A stretch of 64,000 bases of DNA from Gp1-AA122 sp036378535. Lineage in GTDB: Bacteria; Acidobacteriota; Terriglobia; Terriglobales; Acidobacteriaceae. Positions 16,847-25,446 of this stretch are shown here, one piece after another. The DNA is taken from contig DASUWH010000016.1 in NCBI GenBank assembly GCA_036378535.1, positions 62,001 through 126,000 on the forward strand. The letters are read 5' to 3'. Positions within the stretch are counted from its first letter, which is position 1. Each line of letters begins with the position of its first letter. The position numbers and the translations under genes were made by a program. The notes beneath the pieces are model-generated. The model saw only the letters and a program-made list of their open reading frames with translations. It did not search any database and was not told where the DNA came from.

Positions 16847-17746
16847 TTATCGCGCAGCGTAGTTGTTCAAGATAATACTGGCGCTGTTGCCGCCAGCGAT
16901 GTTGATCGCGCCCTGGGCTGCGCCTCCGTTGAACGACAGCGTAACCGGAATGGTGCGATCAGCCTGACCGGCCCACTGCGAAGCGAGCCAGGCAGCCAGC
17001 TCTTTCAAGCCGGCCTGGGTGGCATCGATCGCGAGACCATGTCCGATGCCGTATGCGTTGATCGTTGCCGGTACGCTCAAGGTGTGTGAAACCCCGCCAG
17101 GAAGCGACGCGGCATTGATCGTGACAACCAGCCCGCCGCTGTTGCCTGGGATCAGCTGGCTGGAAGCCAGAATCTGCCCCAGCGTGATCGGGCCGAAGTT
17201 GCTGCCATTGCCCAGAGCATTGGAGTACTTGCTGCCTGGTGTGGACTGTTTGGTCTCTTCCGTGAAAGTACTGGCTACCAGCACTTCCCAGAGGCCCTTT
17301 GTGCAATAGGCCTTGAAGCCGGCGCTGGATTTCGTGTTACCGATGCCGCCAACAGCCGGGCAGAAGCCAGCGAGGATGTTGTAGTCGTTAAAGTCGATAA
17401 CGCCATCGCCATTCGCGTCGTAGGCTGCCGACGTGATAACGCCAACGTGATCGTTGTAATGCTGCTCCAGGTTGCCGTCAGTTGTAAACAACCCGAACGG
17501 CGCCGTGTTGTCGCGATAGGTCGAAACCTCTTTCATTGATTGGCCGCCAACATTGTTGTAACTGGCGTAGTAGGTCCACAGGCCGTTGTCGAGAAATCCG
17601 GGATCTCCGACGGAGACTTCCTCGGTGATCTTAGCATCAGATCCGGCAGTGGTCAGGCCCGGCCAGCCGTAGTAACCGCCACAGGCCGCGCCCATGTAGA
17701 GAGGGATCAAACCCAGCACGATCCCCAGCCATATCAGTTTTCTCAT
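16847..17746 (-). CDS. Secreted protein with EF-hand/dockerin-like calcium loop
   Basis: A 299-residue exported protein. The N-terminus (MRKLIWLGIVLGLIPLYMGAAC) is a signal peptide, and the cysteine after GAA could be a lipobox. One calcium-loop motif DANGDGVIDFND lies near residues 111-122, followed by a four-cysteine region, then a glycine/asparagine-rich C-terminal half. The start is very well supported (GGAAGGAGAGAGTA before ATG). I do not recognise a family beyond the calcium loop. It is followed by a strong terminator and shares strand with the secreted protein at 17.9-19.6 kb, 163 bases upstream. Confidence 0.75.
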   Translation of the reverse strand: MRKLIWLGIVLGLIPLYMGAACGGYYGWPGLTTAGSDAKITEEVSVGDPGFLDNGLWTYYASYNNVGGQSMKEVSTYRDNTAPFGLFTTDGNLEQHYNDHVGVITSAAYDANGDGVIDFNDYNILAGFCPAVGGIGNTKSSAGFKAYCTKGLWEVLVASTFTEETKQSTPGSKYSNALGNGSNFGPITLGQILASSQLIPGNSGGLVVTINAASLPGGVSHTLSVPATINAYGIGHGLAIDATQAGLKELAAWLASQWAGQADRTIPVTLSFNGGAAQGAINIAGGNSASIILNNYAAR

Positions 17747-17909
17747 TACTCTCTCCTTCCAGCCCGGGTCTGGTTACCCGGTTTTGCCGCAAGCGTGGTG
17801 GTTAGCAATCCGCCTCCGGCCGAGTCCGGCTCGCGGCTTTGCCGGATTCGACCTGAAGGCAATGGGAAGGGCCCAAATTTACTGAACCGCTTTCGCGAAC
17901 TGTTCCGGA

Positions 17910-19550
17910 TTACGGGCAGCTCGCAAATTTGACTTGCGCCAGGTGGGTATACCACTGGAACGAGCCATCAAACGGGTAAAACTCTTGTGCGTACCAGAAA
18001 CTGCACTGGTCTGCACCGTCCAGCGCCATGCTGCTGTAGTCTCCCCAGCGGTTGGCCGTACTGAACTGAGAGCCAGCACCGGGACGCACCAGAACTTCCG
18101 TATCGGTCGTGCCCGTCGGTTCCCCGGCAGTTTGACCGGAAACGTAGATGGACGGAAAATCGCCCGCGGCAGCGCTGGAACGGCTGTATCCGAGGGCGAT
18201 ATCGCCGAACTTGTCCATCGCGGCCGATCCCATCCAGCGGTATTCGCTGTCGTCGGGAGTTTGCCCGCTCTGAAACAAGCTCAGCGCTGTCGATCCTTCC
18301 GGAGCGCGGAACTCGTACCACCGCGCTGCCGTGGCAGCCGTGTCGTTCACACTGTGGGTGATAAGGAAATGCTGGTTGGTACCGTCATCAAAGCGAGCCA
18401 GACGATACATCAACCGGTCGCCTAAAGAGTCGAGCAGTTCGCTTCCCGCGCTAGGCTGCTTGATGCAAGCCCCAAAACCTCCGCAGCCCAGGGAAAATTG
18501 AGGAACGCCAATAGGACTGCTCCCGTTGGTGCCCGATAGCGTGGCTTTTCCTTTCCCCTTGAAGCTCACTGTCATCACGTACTGGTATACGTTGCTCTCG
18601 GGATTGTGGTTATCGATGCTTCCCAGCAACACCTCAGGAGTCGCACCAGTTGCTGTCGAGACGGTGTCGTTGTCGGCGGGCACCATGCTGTCGTCGAACA
18701 GAGTGTTATTCGAGTTATCGAGGATGCAGACCTGCTTGGCTTTCTTGCTGCCGGCGCGCAGAGCATCGGCCTGATAGGCGCAGACGTTCACGCCTACATA
18801 GGCAGCTCCGGTGCCAAAGTCATTCTGGGTCTGGTAGTACGCGTGTGGTGTAAGTCCCCACTTTGGATAATCCGGAAAGCCCGGTTGCAAAAACTGGTAG
18901 CGGTTGAAGGTTCCGGTAGCATCGTTCGTGGTGGACACCGCGACACAAGTGGCAAATGGCGCGAAAACGTTCTGGCTGGCCAGCCACACGTGGTTCGCCT
19001 TATCGAATTGAATGATGGGGTCGCCGTCATTGTCGATCTGGCAAACGCCACCGAAGCCCGCCCAGAAGTGGTTCCCGGCAAAAGGGCCGGCAATTAAGGC
19101 CCCGGTGGTCTTGTTGTAAACGGCGTAGCAGAGGTTTACCCATTCCACAACCTGGGTGTCGCCTACCGCGGCATTGGTATCGGGAGGGGCCACCTGGTTG
19201 TTTTCGGCGAGTGGGCAATTCTGGCTCGAAGGCGACCCCGGATCGCCGGAAAGCGCGTCGAAGCCCAATCCAACCGCTGGTCCGAAGCTGCCGGAAGCTG
19301 CTCCAAGGCCATGGCCGGCAACTGCTCCCTTAGCCTGCAGTTGTTGTCCTTTTGGCTTTAAGGGCGCATGTACATGAGAAGACGCAGTAATCTTTTCGGC
19401 TGGGTAAGAACTCAGCGGCGCCGATACGTCAGCGCGAACTGGGTAACTTACGACGGCATTGCTGTTGACTTGCACATTGGACGCCACGACGGGTAGCGCA
19501 CAAATGACAAGCGCGAAGATACAGACGGCTGGCATAAGTTTTCTGGTCAT
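17910..19550 (-). CDS. Large secreted protein of unknown function
   Basis: A 546-residue exported protein starting at the ATG at 19550 (a TTG at 19559 is the alternative and is nearer the AAGGGTG site). Residues 1-24 form a signal peptide (MTRKLMPAVCIFALVICALPVVAS). The mature part has repeated aromatic, beta-strand-like blocks such as VVEWVNLCYAVYNKTTG, FNRYQFLQPGFPDYPKWG and FSTANRWGDYSSMALDG, suggestive of a beta-propeller-like fold. Paired cysteines occur in CGGFGAC and QNC. I recognise it only as a conserved acidobacterial-style exported protein; no catalytic motif is evident. Confidence 0.7.
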   Translation of the reverse strand: MTRKLMPAVCIFALVICALPVVASNVQVNSNAVVSYPVRADVSAPLSSYPAEKITASSHVHAPLKPKGQQLQAKGAVAGHGLGAASGSFGPAVGLGFDALSGDPGSPSSQNCPLAENNQVAPPDTNAAVGDTQVVEWVNLCYAVYNKTTGALIAGPFAGNHFWAGFGGVCQIDNDGDPIIQFDKANHVWLASQNVFAPFATCVAVSTTNDATGTFNRYQFLQPGFPDYPKWGLTPHAYYQTQNDFGTGAAYVGVNVCAYQADALRAGSKKAKQVCILDNSNNTLFDDSMVPADNDTVSTATGATPEVLLGSIDNHNPESNVYQYVMTVSFKGKGKATLSGTNGSSPIGVPQFSLGCGGFGACIKQPSAGSELLDSLGDRLMYRLARFDDGTNQHFLITHSVNDTAATAARWYEFRAPEGSTALSLFQSGQTPDDSEYRWMGSAAMDKFGDIALGYSRSSAAAGDFPSIYVSGQTAGEPTGTTDTEVLVRPGAGSQFSTANRWGDYSSMALDGADQCSFWYAQEFYPFDGSFQWYTHLAQVKFASCP

Positions 19551-19768
19551 TAGCAGCAATTCACCCTTCTACTCTTAACGAGTGGTTGATCGTTTTTAGC
19601 GAAGCTAATCAGCAACGGAAAGAAGAAGCCATCCCCAAGTAAGAAAGCCACCCTCGTAAAAGCAATTACCCCGAAATCACGCTGAATGAACTGGAAGGGC
19701 CCAACAGTCTGGCCTAACTTCTACGCGAACCGTTGGCGGTTCGCCTTGCGCAAAACTGTTTAAATCCG

Positions 19769-20596
19769 CTACCTCGCGGGTAGCGAATAATGGGAAAGCG
19801 GTGAGAACGATTGCTGCTGACGTTGCCGGCTTCTCAAATGAAGCGAAAGATAAAAAACGACGGGCAGAATCAACAGGCTGATGAGTTGTGAGGTCGACAG
19901 CATTCCGTCGAGATAATATCCCCGGGGGTCATCGCGAACGAACTCGAGGAAGAACCTGGCGACGGCGTAATAACCTACATAAGCGAGTATGACTTCTCCC
20001 TGAAAGGTCTTGTGCTTTCTCAACCACATCAGGAAGGGAATGCAAGCCAGTACAAGTCCGGCTTCGTAGAGTTGAGTAGGATGAATGCTGATATTGAGAG
20101 GAACTCCGGTCAACTGGTGGGCAACTTCGGAAGTAAAGGTTACGCCGAAAGGCAAATGGGTCGGCGTACCCCAACAACAACCTGCAAAGAAACAACCGAT
20201 CCGGCCCAGTCCCTGGGCCAAAGCCAGGCCAGGCGCAACACAATCGCCAATCTGCCAGCCCGGCAAGCCGGCGATGCGACAGTAGACTACCGAAGCGCCA
20301 ACAGCCATCAGAAATCCGCCGTAGAAGACCCCACCTTTGCCTAACATCTGATCGTAGAAAAAGTGGTTCCAACCGCCGGCATAGAAACCCGGATAGTCCA
20401 GCGCGGTGAGCAGTTTCGAACCGATTCCGGCGGTCACAACAATAACCAGTCCCAGCCCATCCATCTTTAGCCCGGAAAGACCTTCCTTGGCGGCCATATG
20501 GATCGGCCAAGCAATGGCGAGGAGAAAACCGAGTGCTGTCATCACTCCGTAGGTAAAAACGGTCAGGTGACCGGAATGCAGGAGAATGGGCAGCAT
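19769..20596 (-). CDS. lgt: Prolipoprotein diacylglyceryl transferase Lgt
   Basis: Lgt moves diacylglycerol from phosphatidylglycerol to the lipobox cysteine of prolipoproteins in the inner membrane. The protein has seven hydrophobic segments and the family signature GLGRIGCFFAGCCWGTP with its essential arginine, as well as HPTQLYE. I start it at the ATG at 20596, preceded by AGGAGGTGAACTG, giving 275 residues; the frame continues 10 codons upstream without support. It is a single gene. Several proteins nearby have lipoboxes and would be substrates. Confidence 0.94.
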   Translation of the reverse strand: MLPILLHSGHLTVFTYGVMTALGFLLAIAWPIHMAAKEGLSGLKMDGLGLVIVVTAGIGSKLLTALDYPGFYAGGWNHFFYDQMLGKGGVFYGGFLMAVGASVVYCRIAGLPGWQIGDCVAPGLALAQGLGRIGCFFAGCCWGTPTHLPFGVTFTSEVAHQLTGVPLNISIHPTQLYEAGLVLACIPFLMWLRKHKTFQGEVILAYVGYYAVARFFLEFVRDDPRGYYLDGMLSTSQLISLLILPVVFYLSLHLRSRQRQQQSFSPLSHYSLPAR

Positions 20597-21110
20597 CAGT
20601 TCACCTCCTGCAAGGTGCCCGAGCACAAACTTATATACAGAAACACGCTCAATTGAGAGGAGACTGAGACGCTCGATATGAGGTACCTAGACATTCTCGG
20701 GGAGACAGGCCCTGTGCTGGGCTTCGAGTGGGCCGGATAGTACCACAGCAGAGTAGTGGAACGAGAGCAGAATTGTAAATTTTTGAAAAATTTTATCCTC
20801 TGCTGTTTAAAATTTACAGCCCTTCCGAACACCGAGTGCAAGAGTTTGCACTTGTCAGGTCTGCAGCGCGCATCGGCCGCCCGACACTGCTTTCACGCTT
20901 CTGACTGTCAATGATGATGACCACATCCGATCGATTCACCAGCATTGCTCCTCGAGTGTGGCCCACTGGAAACCGACAGCGCTGTCCTACGGTCTGCAAA
21001 CGATTGGCAGCGCCCATCATCCACCACGATGATCTTCATCGGATTGCACTTGCGGTGACAAGATAAAGATGATTTGGGTGTGTCCAGTGCTCGCCGCCGC
21101 GCGGTAAGCA
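20597..21110. other. Intergenic region upstream of lgt with AT-rich palindromes
   Basis: A 514-base stretch with no credible gene. An unusually AT-rich patch at 20770-20820 holds the palindrome AAATTTTT-G-AAAAATTT (20777-20793) and a 10-base inverted repeat TGTAAATTTT / AAAATTTACA (20774-20783 and 20809-20818). It is about 180 bases upstream of lgt and could be a promoter or operator region. Confidence 0.4.
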
Positions 21111-21446
21111 CTAACTCTGAAGGCCCGAGGTTTGGACAGTTGCCGCCGGCGCTTCCCTAAGCTCTTCCGCCAGGGCATCGCGTAACTGCTCCAATATTCG
21201 CCCAATCCATCCTAGAGCCATTAACATAGACCCGGATATCAGACCGCCCATGATGATCCCGCCGCCTACCAGCCGGGCGAACTGCCATTGCGCTTCATCC
21301 AGCATGGTCAACGGGTTCGTGCCGGGAGTTCCGGAGACGCGGAAGTGGCTCTGATACTGGTTGTAGCTGTTCGAGAGTTCAATCGAGCCTCCGGCTATGC
21401 TGAACACGATGATGGCAACTCCCAGCAATGTGAGATAGCGATTCAT
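21111..21446 (-). CDS. Small two-helix membrane protein, unknown function
   Basis: A 111-residue protein starting at the ATG at 21446, which is preceded by GAGGTTACGAAA. It has two hydrophobic segments (MNRYLTLLGVAIIVFSIAGG at 1-20 and GGGIIMGGLISGSMLMALGWI near 61-81) and a charged, glutamate-rich C-terminal tail (LRDALAEELREAPAA) that probably lies in the cytoplasm. I do not recognise a family. It stands alone. Confidence 0.6.
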   Translation of the reverse strand: MNRYLTLLGVAIIVFSIAGGSIELSNSYNQYQSHFRVSGTPGTNPLTMLDEAQWQFARLVGGGIIMGGLISGSMLMALGWIGRILEQLRDALAEELREAPAATVQTSGLQS

Positions 21447-21661
21447 TTTCGTAACCTCGAAGCCTCTGCCAACTTTCTTCGTCAATCAGGCCGGACAAGG
21501 CCAGCGCCCCATGGAATAACCGGTCAAGGTGCACCGCACGGAGTATAAAAGATCATGATGGCAAATCCCGCTTGCTCCAGGCACTCTTGTCCAGTGCCGT
21601 CGTTGACGCTGTTGCGACAGCGGCAGTAGAATCCGCTTGCGTTGTGAGGGAGAAGCGAATC

Positions 21662-22393
21662 ATGAAGTCCGGTCAGGTCCTATCTGTCTGCTTTTTGGGC
21701 TTATCGATCCTAGGCTCGGTATCCTGTAGTTCCCGGCAGCCCTCGCAAAGCGCATCATCTGTATCATCTTCGGCCCAGCAAAACAAGCAAAGCGCTTCCG
21801 CGCCGGGATCGCAGAGTGGCAGTTCAAAACAAGACGGAATCTCATTCGCCAGCAATCCGGACAGGTTTGTAAAGGAACCGACGACGGCACCGCCGTTCAA
21901 TTTGCCCAATCCAAAGACAGCCACCGATTTTTTTGATATCGGAGTTCACGAGGATAATCTCAAGCATTACGACAAAGCGATCACCGCTTACGAGCAGGCG
22001 CTGAAGCTGAAACCGGATTGGGCCTTGGTCTGCGTGCGGGAAGGAAAAGACTACCGGCGACTGAATCAGACGGAAAAGGCTGTCGCGCAGTTCCAGCGTG
22101 CGGCCACAATAGACCCTCAATACTGGGACGCGTACTCCGAACTTGCCCTTACCTACAAAGAAGCTGGTGACACCAATCATGCCATCGAGGCGGCGTCGAA
22201 GTTGCTGGATTTCCCTCCCATGCAACTCCCGGTTCACAACCAGTTAGGTTATTGGTACGAAGAAACTGGAAATCGTCAGAAAGCACGCCAACATTTTGAA
22301 ATTTACCGTGACCTGGCCGCGAAAACCAAGTCAGAGCAGCAGACCGATCGCTACGAAGCGGCCCTGCGCGAACTGCAAAAACTCTCGAACTAG
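21662..22393 (+). CDS. TPR-repeat lipoprotein
   Basis: A 243-residue lipoprotein with start at the ATG at 21662 after GAGGGAGAAG. The signal peptide ends in lipobox GSVSC. A Ser/Gln-rich linker (about 25-65) leads to three or four TPR units (about 95-225; for example AITAYEQALKLKPDWALVCV and AVAQFQRAATIDPQYWDAYS). Such proteins are scaffolds for periplasmic or envelope complexes. No neighbour suggests its partner. Confidence 0.85.
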   Translation: MKSGQVLSVCFLGLSILGSVSCSSRQPSQSASSVSSSAQQNKQSASAPGSQSGSSKQDGISFASNPDRFVKEPTTAPPFNLPNPKTATDFFDIGVHEDNLKHYDKAITAYEQALKLKPDWALVCVREGKDYRRLNQTEKAVAQFQRAATIDPQYWDAYSELALTYKEAGDTNHAIEAASKLLDFPPMQLPVHNQLGYWYEETGNRQKARQHFEIYRDLAAKTKSEQQTDRYEAALRELQKLSN

Positions 22394-22893
22394 GTAAGAT
22401 AACCCGCAGAAACTACGTTTTTTCTTCCCCCGCTTTATTTATTCCTGCCAGCTACAAAGAGGTCATAACTAATGACATCCAAGGAACTCAATGATTGATA
22501 CGGTGGAGAGTCGCTGTTGACCCCAAGAGCCCATTCCAGCAGCGTCTCTCCCCGTCGCAGACGTTGTGGGCTATCTCTATGGATCAAAATCGGCTTACTC
22601 TGGTAGCGAAATCGCCCAAGGGAGAGCGGGCGACGGTCCAGTCTGCGGAATCAGCTGAGCAGAGAGCACGATGGCTCTTGCTTGCCGACATCGCTCTCGG
22701 CAACCCAACCCACAATGAGCCAGAAGTCAGGCAACCGGGACAAAGATCGCTGGACGAACATAAGCGGATCGTACGTAAGGTAAGAGAGGTCGCGTCGAAG
22801 GCTCTCGAAGCGCCGATAAAGCGAGCGGCCTGAGAAATCCTGCAATCTGCTCACGCCCTGCTGCAGGACCCCTAGGCCGCGGTGTCTCGCTGG
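22394..22893. other. Intergenic region with one doubtful small frame
   Basis: A 500-base gap. A frame from an ATG at 22579 to 22833 encodes 84 residues (MDQNRLTLVAKSPKGERATV at its start, charged and helix-like) but has no clear ribosome site and no recognisable family. It may be real; I leave it unassigned. Confidence 0.3.
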
Positions 22894-23328
22894 CTAACGG
22901 TCGAAGTGAAAAATATCCAGCACCATGTAGGTGCTCGAATTCACCAGCACAACGTGGCCGCCAATGATGGTGTGGAGGCAATGGGGCGGTGGTGGGGGCA
23001 AGCGCTCTTCCAGATCGGGCGGGCACGGGCGCATGTAGCCACGCATGTCATCATCCAGCACATAATGGACGCGCAGGCGCCGCTCGTATCCGGGAGGCAG
23101 ACGGTCTTTCTTGGCCAAGCCCGGAGGCAGATGCCGGTAATGTTCATGATAGTAGGAGCGCATCTGGCCACGATCGTGATCGTCGTACGAATAATGGGCC
23201 CGGCGATATTGATCGTCGCGATCATGTCCCCGGTCGTGATCACCGCGATCGTGGTCATGGTCGGCAAACGCCACACTGCCGAATACCAACACGGAAGCAA
23301 CAACCAAATACAGCCATCTTGAACGCAT
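22894..23328 (-). CDS. RcnB/CigR-like exported His/Asp-rich protein
   Basis: A 144-residue exported protein starting at the ATG at 23328, with AGGAGTCATTC in front. After a signal peptide (MRSRWLYLVVASVLVFGSVAFA) comes a His/Asp/Arg-rich stretch (DHDHDRGDHDRGHDRDD) that could bind metal ions. The C-terminal part has LPPGLAKKDRLPPGYERRL and the segment VLVNSSTYMVLDIFHFDR, a pattern seen in CigR/RcnB-like proteins. Their exact job is unclear; RcnB takes part in periplasmic nickel/cobalt handling. Confidence 0.75.
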   Translation of the reverse strand: MRSRWLYLVVASVLVFGSVAFADHDHDRGDHDRGHDRDDQYRRAHYSYDDHDRGQMRSYYHEHYRHLPPGLAKKDRLPPGYERRLRVHYVLDDDMRGYMRPCPPDLEERLPPPPPHCLHTIIGGHVVLVNSSTYMVLDIFHFDR

Positions 23329-23427
23329 GAATGACTCCTGAGACTCAGAATCAGAGTAGCTGGCCGGCAAACCAGGGGCAAATTACCATGGGCCAGTGCA
23401 CGAATAGAAAGTACACAGTCGACGTAG

Positions 23428-23448
23428 GGACGGTCGCTTCGGCCGTCC
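23428..23448. repeat. Small palindrome GGACGG..CCGTCC
   Basis: A 6-base perfect stem with the loop TCGCTTCGG. It is similar to the palindrome at 55478-55499 and the imperfect one at 43138-43152, so it belongs to a small repeat family. Confidence 0.6.
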
Positions 23449-23517
23449 GGAAATAATCATGGGCAGAATTTTTGATCCTGAAAAAAACCACTCGCCAGGC
23501 TGCTGATCCTGACAATT

Positions 23518-23647
23518 AGCTGTCTCATGAATGATTTTGAGAAGGGCACCGCTTCACAGGCTGCTGAACAACTCCAAAAAGAGGACTCCTCGCGGACTAA
23601 AAGCCCGCGAGGAATGACAAAAACAAAACACCTGTTCGGCACGGCTG
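23518..23647. repeat. Interspersed repeat copy A
   Basis: The stretch at 23556-23647 is repeated in the same orientation at 25228-25318 with about four fifths identity by eye (shared blocks ACAGGCTGCTGAACAA and TTCGGCACGGCTG). The stretch at 23518-23562 is repeated in inverted orientation at 25366-25407. The two copies therefore share direct and inverted modules, as expected of a mobile or recombining palindromic element. Confidence 0.75.
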
Positions 23648-23826
23648 GACAGGCCGCTGAAAAAGTCCCTCGGCGGCAAAAGAACGCCCTCAGGCGCTAA
23701 AGCGCTGGACTTATATTCAACGGCTTAGCGGCACCCTTCGACTACGCTCAGGGCAGGCTAGTAAACTCGTGCCCTTCCCGATTTTGCTTACCTGGTTCTT
23801 TTTTCAGCGGCCTGTGAAGCCGTGCC
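23638..23826. repeat. MITE-like element with 27-base inverted ends
   Basis: The left end at 23638-23664 and right end at 23799-23826 are inverted repeats differing at only about two or three positions (core CAGGCCGCTGAAAAA). The 130-base interior holds GCGCTAAAGCGC and CCTTCGACTACGCTCAGGG but no gene. It overlaps copy A at its left edge. Confidence 0.65.
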
Positions 23827-23853
23827 CTTTCAAAACACATTGCGAGATAGTTT

Positions 23854-25068
23854 CTATCTCCCACCTACTACTCTCCTGATGCGCTCAAACGCCCAGTCAA
23901 TCTCGTCACGTTGAATGACCAGTGGGGGAGCAATGCGGATTAGGTGGTCGTGTGTTTCCTTGCAGAGCAGTCCTTCCTCTTTCAACGCTTCGCAGTACGG
24001 ACGAGCTGGGCTGTGTAACTCGATGCCGATCCACAGACCCTTGCCACGCACTTCCTTCAGATTGCGACTGCGCAGCGTCTTCAGGCGATCGAGAAAATAG
24101 GACCCCAATTCGGCGGAGCGCTCAACCATGCGCTCTTCGATGAGCACGCGCAGTGCAGTACGGGCCACCGCACATCCGAGCGGGTTGCCGCCGAAGGTGC
24201 TGCCATGATCGCCGGGCTTGTACACCCCGAGGATATCCCGGGACGCAAGTACCGCGGATACCGGATAGAAGCCGCCGGCCAGCGCTTTGCCAATAATCAC
24301 CACATCTGGCCTGATGCCGTCGTGCATATAAGCAAAAAGCTTGCCGGTGCGGCCGAGCCCGGACTGGATCTCGTCGGTCATGAGCAGCACGCGATTCTGC
24401 CGGCAGATCTCCGCCGCCTCATGTAAAAAACCCGCGGGCGGGATCACGATGCCCGCTTCGCCCTGAATGGGCTCGACCAGAAAGGCGCAGGTGTTGGGCG
24501 TGATCGCTGCGCGCAAGGCGTTCGCGTCGCCGAATGGAATTATCTTGAACCCGGGCGTAAACGGGCCGAAGCCGTCACGGTACTGCTCGTCACTCGAAAA
24601 GCTGATCACGGTAATCGTCCGGCCGTGAAAGTTGTTCGCGCAAACGATGACTTCAGCCTTGCCGTCGGGAATACCTTTGACCTTGTATCCCCATTTACGC
24701 GCAGTCTTTACCGCAGTCTCGACCGCCTCAGCGCCGGAGTTCATGGGCAAGACCATGTCGAAGCCGGTCAGATCGTGCAGATCCTTGTACAGAAGCGGCA
24801 GCTGGTCATTGCGAAAGGCACGCGAGGTCAGCGTCACCTTCTGTGCCTGTTCGGTCAGAGTCCGCAGGATTTTCGGGTGGCAATGCCCCTGGTTAACCGC
24901 GGAGTAGGCGGAGAGACAATCCAAATAGCGCTTGCCGTCGACGTCATAGACCCAGACTCCCTCGGCACGATCGATGACGACGTCGAGCGGGTGATAGTTA
25001 TGAGCGCCGTACTGATTTTCAAGTTCGACGAACTCGGTGGTGTGGAGTTTATCTTCTATGACTGGCAT
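23854..25068 (-). CDS. rocD: Ornithine aminotransferase (class III, PLP)
   Basis: A 404-residue class-III aminotransferase. The PLP lysine is in PDVVIIGKALAGGFYPVSAV, the aspartate that binds the pyridine nitrogen is in LLMTDEIQSGLGRTG, and the phosphate-binding part is in MNSGAEAVETAVKTARKWGY. The N-terminal ENQYGAHNYHPLDVVIDRAEG favours ornithine aminotransferase over N-acetylornithine aminotransferase. It would convert ornithine and 2-oxoglutarate to glutamate semialdehyde and glutamate. It is the last gene of the carbamoyl-phosphate operon, set off from pyrB by a 370-base repeat element. Confidence 0.9.
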   Translation of the reverse strand: MPVIEDKLHTTEFVELENQYGAHNYHPLDVVIDRAEGVWVYDVDGKRYLDCLSAYSAVNQGHCHPKILRTLTEQAQKVTLTSRAFRNDQLPLLYKDLHDLTGFDMVLPMNSGAEAVETAVKTARKWGYKVKGIPDGKAEVIVCANNFHGRTITVISFSSDEQYRDGFGPFTPGFKIIPFGDANALRAAITPNTCAFLVEPIQGEAGIVIPPAGFLHEAAEICRQNRVLLMTDEIQSGLGRTGKLFAYMHDGIRPDVVIIGKALAGGFYPVSAVLASRDILGVYKPGDHGSTFGGNPLGCAVARTALRVLIEERMVERSAELGSYFLDRLKTLRSRNLKEVRGKGLWIGIELHSPARPYCEALKEEGLLCKETHDHLIRIAPPLVIQRDEIDWAFERIRRVVGGR

Positions 25069-25082
25069 GGTTCCCTCATTTT

Positions 25083-25112
25083 AGTAGTCAGTAGTCAGTA
25101 GTCAGTAGTCAG
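25083..25112. repeat. Tandem 7-base repeat, left arm
   Basis: Four perfect copies of a 7-base unit (AGTCAGT phase). The opposite-strand version lies at 25406-25446, so the two form an inverted pair around the four-helix-bundle remnant. Confidence 0.8.
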
Positions 25113-25131
25113 CGAAATCAGAAACCACGAA

Positions 25132-25203
25132 TCACGCCGCTTTGCTTGACTCTGACCAGGCTTTTAGTCCATTCAGCATACGTCCTATTTCACCGGCGCG
25201 GGA
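25132..25203 (-). pseudogene. Four-helix-bundle protein, C-terminal remnant
   Basis: The last about 22 codons (RAGEIGRMLNGLKAWSESSK) match the C-terminus of the complete four-helix-bundle protein at 27.5 kb (KASEIARMLNGLRVWSERRD). Upstream of this the frame runs into the interspersed repeat and the resemblance ends, so it is a remnant cut by a repeat. Confidence 0.7.
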
Positions 25204-25227
25204 CAGCGACTCCGACGCGGTGGCTGA

Positions 25228-25407
25228 ACAGGCTGCTGAACAATTCCGAAAAGCAGATTCCTCGCGGGCTAAAGCCCACTCGGAATGACAAAGACAAAAC
25301 ACGTATTCGGCACGGCTGAAGCCGTGCCCTTTCAAAACGCACTCGGAGTCGAGTTTTTTTGCAGTCTGTGAAGCCGTGCCCTTCCCAAAATCATTTATGA
25401 GACAGCT
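25228..25407. repeat. Interspersed repeat copy B
   Basis: The stretch at 25228-25318 is the direct copy of 23556-23647, and 25366-25407 is the inverted copy of 23518-23562. It also shares TGAAGCCGTGCCC with the right end of the MITE-like element at 23.8 kb. Confidence 0.75.
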
Positions 25408-25446
25408 CCTGGCTCCTGACTCCTGACTACCGCCTACTGACTACTG
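25406..25446. repeat. Tandem 7-base repeat, right arm (inverted)
   Basis: Degenerate CTGACTC/CTGACTA units, complementary to the array at 25083-25112. The last bases overlap the pyrB stop codon (25441-25443). Confidence 0.75.

Larger units (their letters stand above)
23329..23853. other. Repeat-rich intergenic region
   Basis: A 525-base non-coding stretch between two minus-strand genes. It holds a small hairpin (GGACGG / CCGTCC, 23428-23448), an 92-base unit repeated at 25.2 kb, and a 190-base element with 27-base inverted ends. I find no gene in it. Confidence 0.7.
25069..25440. other. Repeat element between pyrB and rocD
   Basis: This 372-base gap is made of repeats: a four-fold 7-base tandem (AGTAGTC phase, 25083-25112), a remnant of a four-helix-bundle gene, a copy of the repeat at 23.5 kb, and a complementary CTGACTC-type array (25406-25446) that runs into the pyrB stop codon. 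Confidence 0.75.

Noticed and set aside
25083..25112. Regular short repeats considered as a CRISPR array
   Set aside because: The units are 7 bases in direct tandem without spacers, and no cas gene is present.
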